From positions 1-9,440 of the forward strand of contig JASHQN010000116.1 of the NCBI GenBank assembly GCA_030039135.1: 9,440 nucleotides of DNA, written 5' to 3'. The notes beneath the pieces are model-generated. The model was not told the DNA's origin. It was given only the letters and a program-made list of their open reading frames with translations, and did no database searches. Shown one piece after another: positions 6,124 through 9,440 of the stretch. The stretch is from Thermoplasmata archaeon. GTDB lineage: Archaea > Thermoplasmatota > Thermoplasmata > Lutacidiplasmatales > UBA184. Each line of letters starts with the position of its first letter. The stretch's first letter is position 1. The position numbers and the translations under genes were made by a program.

Positions 6124-7407
6124 TTGGCGGCGGCATCCTACGGTGCTCTCTTTCGCAATCGCCCGTACGTGCGGATCTTCTCCGCCGGCCTCGGCTCGAC
6201 CCTAGGCTCGGCGATCTCGTCGGTCTGCCTGATCTGGGTCGTCTTCGCGGCGACCGGTTCGGCACTGGACGTCGCGTTCCTCGGCACGGCGTTCCTCCTC
6301 GCATCGATGCTGTGCAGCACGCTCAGCGGAACCATCGTCGACCGATACGACCGCCGTCGTCTCATGATCCTCGCCGACTCGGTGCGTGCGGTCGCGATGG
6401 CATCGGTCGTCGTGGCGCTATGGGTGGTGGGGTTCGACCTCTACCTCCTCCTCGCGGCGTACGCCGTCGTCGGCGCGTTCACGACGCTCTTCAACCCCGC
6501 CGAGCAGGCGATCGTGCCCGCGGTCGTCGCGGCGACCGACCTCGAGAACGCGAACGGTTTGATTCAGTCGAGCCGCTCCTCGCTCCAGTTCGTCGGCGCC
6601 TCGGTCGCGGGGGGCCTCATCGTGACCGTCGGACCGACGGTCGGGATCGCCGTCAATGCCGTCACCTTCGCGATCTCGGCGGCGCTCATCACCGGGATGA
6701 GGATCGCGGAGTCGGCGCGAATCCCGAGGCGTGGCGGGCGTAGGGCCAGTTACCGGGAGGACCTCCGCGCAGGGTTCGCGTGGCTCTACCGCGCGACAGG
6801 GCTCTTCCAGCTGACGATCTCGGCGACGTTCTTCAACTTCTGCTCGACCGTGATCGCAACGTTCCTCGTCGTCTATGCGACCGAGGTCCTCCACGGTTCC
6901 GCGCTCGTTTTCGCGTTCCTCCTCGCGGCGCAGGTCGCGGGCCTCGCGATCGGCTCGGTCCTCGTCGGCCGGGTCGGCGCAGTCCGCTTCGTGGGAAAGG
7001 CGTGGGTCCTCCCCTACGGGGTGGCCTCGGGCGCTGTGGCGCTCTTGCTCTCGCTCGTCCCATCGGCAACGCTGGCGACAGCGGTGATGTTCGTCCTCGG
7101 GCTCTTTGCCGGTTTCGCCGGCACCGCGTGGCTGAGCGCGGCGCAGCTGCTCGTTCCGTCGGAGATGCAGGGCCGCTATTTCGGCATCGACCAGCTGGGC
7201 AGCATCGCGATCCTGCCCGCGGCCCAGATCGGAGGGGCGCTCCTGATCGCCGGGTTCGGCACTCGGACGACGTACCTCGCCGCCGCGGTCGTATGGCTCG
7301 TGGCAGGGGCCGCGTTCCTCGTGCCTCGTGCGCTCTGGACCCTCGCGGTCCACCCGGCCCCGCCCGCTACTCCCCGTAACGGCGGCGGCGAAGCTGGAAG
7401 GCCCTGA
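6124..7407 (+). CDS. MFS transporter (MFS_3 / EntS-like exporter group)
   Basis: A 427-residue integral membrane protein with about 12 hydrophobic segments, the normal size for the major facilitator superfamily. Between helices 2 and 3 it has GTIVDRYDRRRLMI (about 60-73), the motif-A loop (G-x-x-x-D-R-x-x-R-R/K) of proton-coupled carriers. NPAEQAIVPAVV...LENANGLIQSSRSSLQFVG (about 122-160) is characteristic of the MFS_3 group, which includes enterobactin and macrolide exporters. The central loop (AESARIPRRGGRRASYREDLRAG) joins the two six-helix halves. It is therefore probably a proton-driven efflux carrier in the cytoplasmic membrane; substrate unknown. TTG at 6124 is supported by a 7-nt spaced GGAGGGG. 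The last 14 codons overlap the 3' end of the convergent cis-prenyltransferase gene by 41 bp and encode a low-complexity tail, so the C-terminus seems free to vary. Confidence 0.92.
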   Translation: MAAASYGALFRNRPYVRIFSAGLGSTLGSAISSVCLIWVVFAATGSALDVAFLGTAFLLASMLCSTLSGTIVDRYDRRRLMILADSVRAVAMASVVVALWVVGFDLYLLLAAYAVVGAFTTLFNPAEQAIVPAVVAATDLENANGLIQSSRSSLQFVGASVAGGLIVTVGPTVGIAVNAVTFAISAALITGMRIAESARIPRRGGRRASYREDLRAGFAWLYRATGLFQLTISATFFNFCSTVIATFLVVYATEVLHGSALVFAFLLAAQVAGLAIGSVLVGRVGAVRFVGKAWVLPYGVASGAVALLLSLVPSATLATAVMFVLGLFAGFAGTAWLSAAQLLVPSEMQGRYFGIDQLGSIAILPAAQIGGALLIAGFGTRTTYLAAAVVWLVAGAAFLVPRALWTLAVHPAPPATPRNGGGEAGRP

Positions 7408-8179
7408 TCGCGCGGAGGAACTCGAGGCGGGTGAGCCCCGGCCACAGGACGTCGGAGAAGTAGAGCTCGCTGTACGCCGACTGCCACAGCAGGAAGTTCG
7501 AGATCCTCTCCTCGCCGCTCGTCCGGAAGATGAGGTCGGGGTCGGGGAGGTCGCGCGTGTAGAGGTGGCGGCTCACGGCGGCGGAATCGATCGACTCCGG
7601 GTCAAGGCCCTGGTCCCGAACCTCCCGAGCGAGCGCGCGGATCGCCGCGACGATCTCGTCGCGCCCGCCGTAGGCGAGCGCGACGTTGTAGCGGTAGGCC
7701 GAGTAGCGCTCGGTGGCGCGCTCGGCGATGCCGATGGCCTCCTGAACGCGGTCGGGCAGGGCGAGGCGGTCCCCGATCACTCGGACCCGGATCTGGTGAC
7801 GGTGGACCCGCTCGTCCACGGCGATGTCGCGGAGGGCCTTGTCGAACAGATCCATCAGTGCCGCGACCTCTTGCGGTTCCCGAGAGAGGTTCTCGGTCGA
7901 GAGCGCGTAGACCGTCAGGATACGGATCTTAAGCTCGAGGCACCAGTTGAGGAGCTGCTCGAGCGTGTCGCGGCCCGCGGCGTGACCGTCCTTGATGTCG
8001 AGACCGTGGGCGCCGGCGAACCGCCGGTTGCCGTCCATGATGATCGCGAGGTGGTTCGGCACCGGCGCGCCGCGGACCAGCTCGAAGAGGCGCTTCTCGG
8101 TAAGGTCGCGCAGCGTGTCGCCGACGATCTGGGTGACGTAGGGGGAGGCCCCCGATCGACCGCGCTTCTCGTCGACCAC
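7367..8179 (-). CDS. uppS: cis-Prenyltransferase (undecaprenyl diphosphate synthase type)
   Basis: A 270-residue Z-isoprenyl diphosphate synthase, which adds isopentenyl diphosphate units in cis to an allylic starter to make the long polyprenyl carriers used in archaea for N-glycan and envelope assembly. All family motifs are present: HLAIIMDGNRRFA (43-55) with catalytic D49; GHAAGRDTL (65-73); LTVYALSTENLSR (88-100); NVALAYGGRDEI (165-176); and RTSGEERISNFLLWQSAYSELYF (219-241) with the R-x-SGE-x-R-x-SNF diphosphate/Mg site and E238. About 40 residues precede the catalytic block, more than in the E. coli enzyme. GTG at 8179 is the start; no ATG fits better and a TATA-like element lies 25 bp upstream. 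Product chain length cannot be judged from motifs alone. Its 3' end overlaps the MFS gene by 41 bp, in which it encodes the basic LRRRRYGE tail. Confidence 0.95.
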   Translation of the reverse strand: MVDEKRGRSGASPYVTQIVGDTLRDLTEKRLFELVRGAPVPNHLAIIMDGNRRFAGAHGLDIKDGHAAGRDTLEQLLNWCLELKIRILTVYALSTENLSREPQEVAALMDLFDKALRDIAVDERVHRHQIRVRVIGDRLALPDRVQEAIGIAERATERYSAYRYNVALAYGGRDEIVAAIRALAREVRDQGLDPESIDSAAVSRHLYTRDLPDPDLIFRTSGEERISNFLLWQSAYSELYFSDVLWPGLTRLEFLRAIRAFQLRRRRYGE

Positions 8180-8200
8180 GAACGTACCAAGTCAGCCCGA

Positions 8201-8208
8201 GGATAAGG
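8201..8208 (-). promoter_or_regulatory. TATA-like element of the cis-prenyltransferase gene
   Basis: Minus-strand CCTTATCC centred at 8204, 25 bp from the GTG at 8179, consistent with a leaderless transcript. The match is weak, and read-through from the upstream tRNA gene on the same strand is an alternative. Confidence 0.35.
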
Positions 8209-8224
8209 GGTCGAGGGCCGGCCA

Positions 8225-8241
8225 CCGCGGGCGGGCCGCGG
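8225..8241. repeat. GC hairpin downstream of the tRNA gene
   Basis: CCGCGG, a 5-base loop GCGGG, then CCGCGG again: a 6-bp stem starting 11 bases beyond the tRNA discriminator base on the tRNA strand. There is no T-run after it, so it is not a clear terminator; it might mark 3' trailer processing or have no role. Confidence 0.3.
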
Positions 8242-8251
8242 CTCGGGGAGG

Positions 8252-8355
8252 CGCCCTGGTCGGGAGTTTCGGCCCCGGGGGACCGTCCCCAGGACGTTCG
8301 AACCCGAGTCGCAGGCTCGACAGACCTACATCCTAGACCACTAGACTACCAGGGC
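8252..8355 (-). tRNA. tRNA-Asp (anticodon GTC), interrupted by a T-loop intron
   Basis: Read on the minus strand: acceptor GCCCTGG pairs perfectly with CCAGGGC at the 3' end, discriminator G at 8252, and no CCA is encoded (the next bases are CCT). The D arm is GTCT / GGAT around an AGTGGTCTA loop. The anticodon stem TAGGT / GCCTG (ends G-U paired) holds loop CTGTCGA, anticodon GTC for Asp codons GAC and GAT. The variable loop is CGAC. The T stem is TCGGG / CCCGA, but its loop contains 31 extra bases; removing 8266-8296 leaves TTCGAAT, the canonical T-loop sequence. The gene is 104 bp and the mature tRNA 73 nt before CCA addition. No intron is present in the anticodon loop. It needs splicing endonuclease, RNA ligase and CCA-adding enzyme. 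A TATA-like element lies 30 bp upstream. Confidence 0.93.
8266..8296 (-). other. 31-nt tRNA intron at position 59/60 (bulge-helix-bulge)
   Basis: The precursor folds into the standard archaeal splicing motif. Exon helix: TCGGG / CCCGA (the T stem). Central 4-bp helix: exon TTCG (54-57) with intron CGAA. Two 3-nt bulges on opposite strands: AAC at the 5' junction and ACT at the 3' junction. Intron helix: GTCCTGGGG with CCCCGGGGC, 9 bp with two G-U pairs, closed by loop ACGGTC. Cutting each bulge after its second base (AA^C and AC^T) excises exactly 31 nt and restores a 7-base T-loop. It is too short to encode anything. Confidence 0.88.
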
Positions 8356-8381
8356 AACCTCGCCGCCCTAACCGCTCCCTG

Positions 8382-8390
8382 CTATGAAAG
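8382..8390 (-). promoter_or_regulatory. TATA-like box of the tRNA-Asp gene
   Basis: Minus-strand CTTTCATAG centred about 30 bp upstream of the tRNA 5' end (8355). It is the only AT-rich patch between the tRNA and the G+C-rich block beyond it. A very short 5' leader of a few bases, removed by RNase P, would follow. Confidence 0.45.
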
Positions 8391-8424
8391 TTGCCTGTCG
8401 CAGGGCGACCTCGCGCGGGCCCGA

Positions 8425-8465
8425 GCGCGCGCGCGTCGCGCGCGTTCGACCGGGGTCGCGCGACC
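8425..8465. repeat. Alternating GC tract and 12-bp palindrome between divergent promoters
   Basis: From 8425 to 8444 the sequence is almost pure alternating G and C with one T at 8436, able to pair with itself. Ten bases later GGTCGCGCGACC (8454-8465) is a perfect 12-bp palindrome. Both lie between the tRNA promoter (8382-8390, minus) and the small membrane protein promoter (8502-8509, plus). It may be an insulating or protein-binding element, or simply an unconstrained G+C-rich spacer. Confidence 0.35.
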
Positions 8466-8501
8466 GTGAGCGGCGACCCGCGTTGCCTGTCGAAGACCCG
8501 G

Positions 8502-8547
8502 TTTATCTATCGACCGGGTGCAAGGCATCGTGCCGAACGCGCAGGGG
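8502..8547 (+). promoter_or_regulatory. Promoter and ribosome binding site of the small membrane protein gene
   Basis: TTTATCTA at 8502-8509 is a good archaeal TATA box; initiation about 25 bp downstream would be near 8530. AGGGG at 8543-8547 is 4 nt before ATG 8552 and would be within the roughly 20-nt leader. Together these rule out the longer open frame that starts at 8384, because it begins far upstream of the box. Confidence 0.6.
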
Positions 8548-8551
8548 ATCT

Positions 8552-8704
8552 ATGACCGCGATGATGAGCTGGTTTCTGACGGTGTTGGGCGTGCTGGGAC
8601 TCGTGATCGTCCTCCATCATTTGGGGGTCGACCTGACGACGACGATCGGATCCGCGGTCCACGGCATCGACCAGTGGTTGACTCACCCCCTCACGCTCGT
8701 CTAG
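8552..8704 (+). CDS. Small single-span membrane protein (50 aa)
   Basis: Fifty residues. After a short MTAMMS head, one hydrophobic helix (WFLTVLGVLGLVIVLHHL, about 7-24) is long enough to cross a membrane, followed by a short amphipathic region GVDLTTTIGSAVHGIDQWLTHPL that could lie at the membrane surface. I do not recognise the family. Support for a real gene: its own TATA box, a leader of suitable length, an AGGGG site 4 nt before the ATG and a clean hydrophobic pattern that the other frames do not show. There are no Cys, metal-binding or catalytic motifs, apart from a His-His pair at the membrane boundary. It might be an accessory subunit, a small-protein regulator or a toxin-like peptide; nothing in the sequence decides. 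The last 14 bp overlap the convergent mtnA-like gene. Confidence 0.65.
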   Translation: MTAMMSWFLTVLGVLGLVIVLHHLGVDLTTTIGSAVHGIDQWLTHPLTLV

Positions 8705-9440
8705 CGACCCCCGGGCGACGGGGGCGTCCGCCTCGTGAGCGCCGATCGAGGGCGCTCGGCAGCTCGGCCGGCCGCACCACGCCTCCCGGCGTAACGAACG
8801 CGGAGACGTACTTCGCCGGCGTTACGTCGAACGCCGGGTTCCGCGCCCGGCTCGCGGACGGCGCCGTCGGACGGCCCGCGAACGTCAGGACCTCGGCCTC
8901 GGCCCGTTCCTCGACCGGGATCGAAGCGCCGGTCTCCCGGCGGGCGTCGAACGTGCTCCACGGGGCGGCAACGTAGAACGGTACCCCGTTCTCGTGCGCC
9001 ACCACGGCCTTCTCGTAGGTCCCGATCTTGTTCGCGAAGTCGCCGTTGCGGGCGATGCGGTCCGCGCCGACGATCACCGCATCGACCTGGCCGGTCCGGA
9101 AGAAGTGGCCCGCGGCGTTGTCCGCGATGACCGCGTGAGGGATCCGCTCCCGCGCGAGCTCCCACGCCGTGAGCCGCGAGCCCTGGAGGAGCGGGCGCGT
9201 CTCGTCGACCCACACGAACAGGTGCGCGCCCCGCTCCCGGGCGACCCGGATGGGGGCGAGGGCGGTGCCCCATTCCACGGTCGCGAGAGCTCCGGCGTTG
9301 CAGTGGGTGAGGACCCGGTGGGCCCGCTCCAAGAGGGGCGCTCCCGCCGTGCCGATCCGGTGGCACTCCTCCACGATCTCTGAGCGATAGGAGTCGGCGG
9401 CCCGTTCGACGTCCTCGCCCGAGGCCCATGCGCGCCGCAC
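8691..9440 (-). CDS. mtnA: S-methyl-5-thioribose-1-phosphate isomerase (5' end beyond window)
   Basis: The C-terminal 249 residues of an MtnA-type isomerase of the eIF2B-like fold. In methionine salvage it converts methylthioribose-1-phosphate to methylthioribulose-1-phosphate. Seen in order: LTHCNAGALATVEWGTALAPI with the catalytic Cys (residue 47 of this piece); VWVDETRPLLQGSRLTAWEL; VIADNAAGHFF with the catalytic Asp (107); VDAVIVGADRIARNGDFANKIGTYEKAV, whose GADRI and ANKIGTY distinguish MtnA from true eIF2B subunits and ribose-1,5-bisphosphate isomerase; PFYVAAPWSTFD; and NPAFDVTPAKYVSAFVTPGGVV. Roughly the first 100 residues lie outside. After the usual PGGVV end there are about 30 extra Arg-rich residues, part of which overlaps the small membrane protein gene. 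Some archaeal homologues act on other 5-deoxypentose phosphates, so the exact substrate is not certain. No other salvage gene is in view. Confidence 0.93.
   Translation of the reverse strand: MRRAWASGEDVERAADSYRSEIVEECHRIGTAGAPLLERAHRVLTHCNAGALATVEWGTALAPIRVARERGAHLFVWVDETRPLLQGSRLTAWELARERIPHAVIADNAAGHFFRTGQVDAVIVGADRIARNGDFANKIGTYEKAVVAHENGVPFYVAAPWSTFDARRETGASIPVEERAEAEVLTFAGRPTAPSASRARNPAFDVTPAKYVSAFVTPGGVVRPAELPSALDRRSRGGRPRRPGVARRA

Noticed and set aside
8384..8551. N-terminal extension of the small membrane protein (106-residue version)
   Set aside because: The extra 56 residues are Arg-rich and shadow-like, the ATG at 8384 lies within the tRNA promoter region, and the TATA box and AGGGG site are downstream of it.
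8782..8830. Inverted repeat CGTAACG ... CGTTACG and a CCCCCG/CGGGGG hairpin near 8707-8723
   Set aside because: Both lie inside the 3' part of the mtnA coding frame, the first where it encodes two VTP tripeptides on conserved segments, and no T-run follows either; no regulatory role is supported.
1..9440. Mobile elements, CRISPR arrays, phage genes or a multi-gene defence system
   Set aside because: No transposase, integrase, terminal repeats, direct-repeat arrays or adjoining defence-type genes were seen; the one AbiEii-like gene alone does not make a system.

Overview
The window looks like a chromosomal segment of a G+C-rich archaeon. The evidence is a group II chaperonin (thermosome) with a Gly/Met-rich tail, AT-rich TATA-like boxes standing out in otherwise G/C-rich intergenic DNA, several genes whose start codon lies about one TATA-to-start distance downstream of such a box (leaderless layout), a tRNA gene without an encoded CCA end, and a bulge-helix-bulge tRNA intron. 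The thermosome resembles those of Thermoplasmatota-like Euryarchaeota; that placement is an inference from remembered sequences, not from a tree.

Layout, left to right. (1) The last 14 codons of an unidentified plus-strand gene. (2) A plus-strand AbiEii-like nucleotidyltransferase, ending tail-to-tail in a 14-bp overlap with a minus-strand calcineurin-like phosphoesterase. (3) The minus-strand thermosome gene with a clear TATA box and a stem-loop/T-run terminator just before the phosphoesterase. (4) A minus-strand two-gene operon, MarR regulator then NADPH-dependent FMN reductase, joined by an ATGA overlap and preceded by a perfect 14-bp palindrome placed between the TATA box and the start codon. 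(5) A divergent pair: a small-molecule O-methyltransferase (minus) and an MFS_3-type exporter (plus). (6) A cis-prenyltransferase (UppS type, minus) overlapping the exporter's 3' end by 41 bp. (7) A minus-strand tRNA-Asp(GTC) gene interrupted by a 31-nt intron in the T-loop. (8) A 50-residue single-span membrane protein (plus) whose end overlaps the 3' end of a minus-strand methylthioribose-1-phosphate isomerase gene (mtnA), itself cut by the right window edge.

The genes are mostly single-gene housekeeping or stress units and not one pathway: protein folding, polyprenyl carrier synthesis, methionine salvage, and a redox/detoxification cluster (MarR, flavin reductase, methyltransferase, exporter) that may share a theme of handling small organic compounds. 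No mobile element, CRISPR array or phage gene is visible. The observation most worth pursuing is the tRNA-Asp T-loop intron: with it removed, the gene gives a complete cloverleaf and the precursor forms a textbook splicing motif. All three convergent gene pairs also overlap at their 3' ends.
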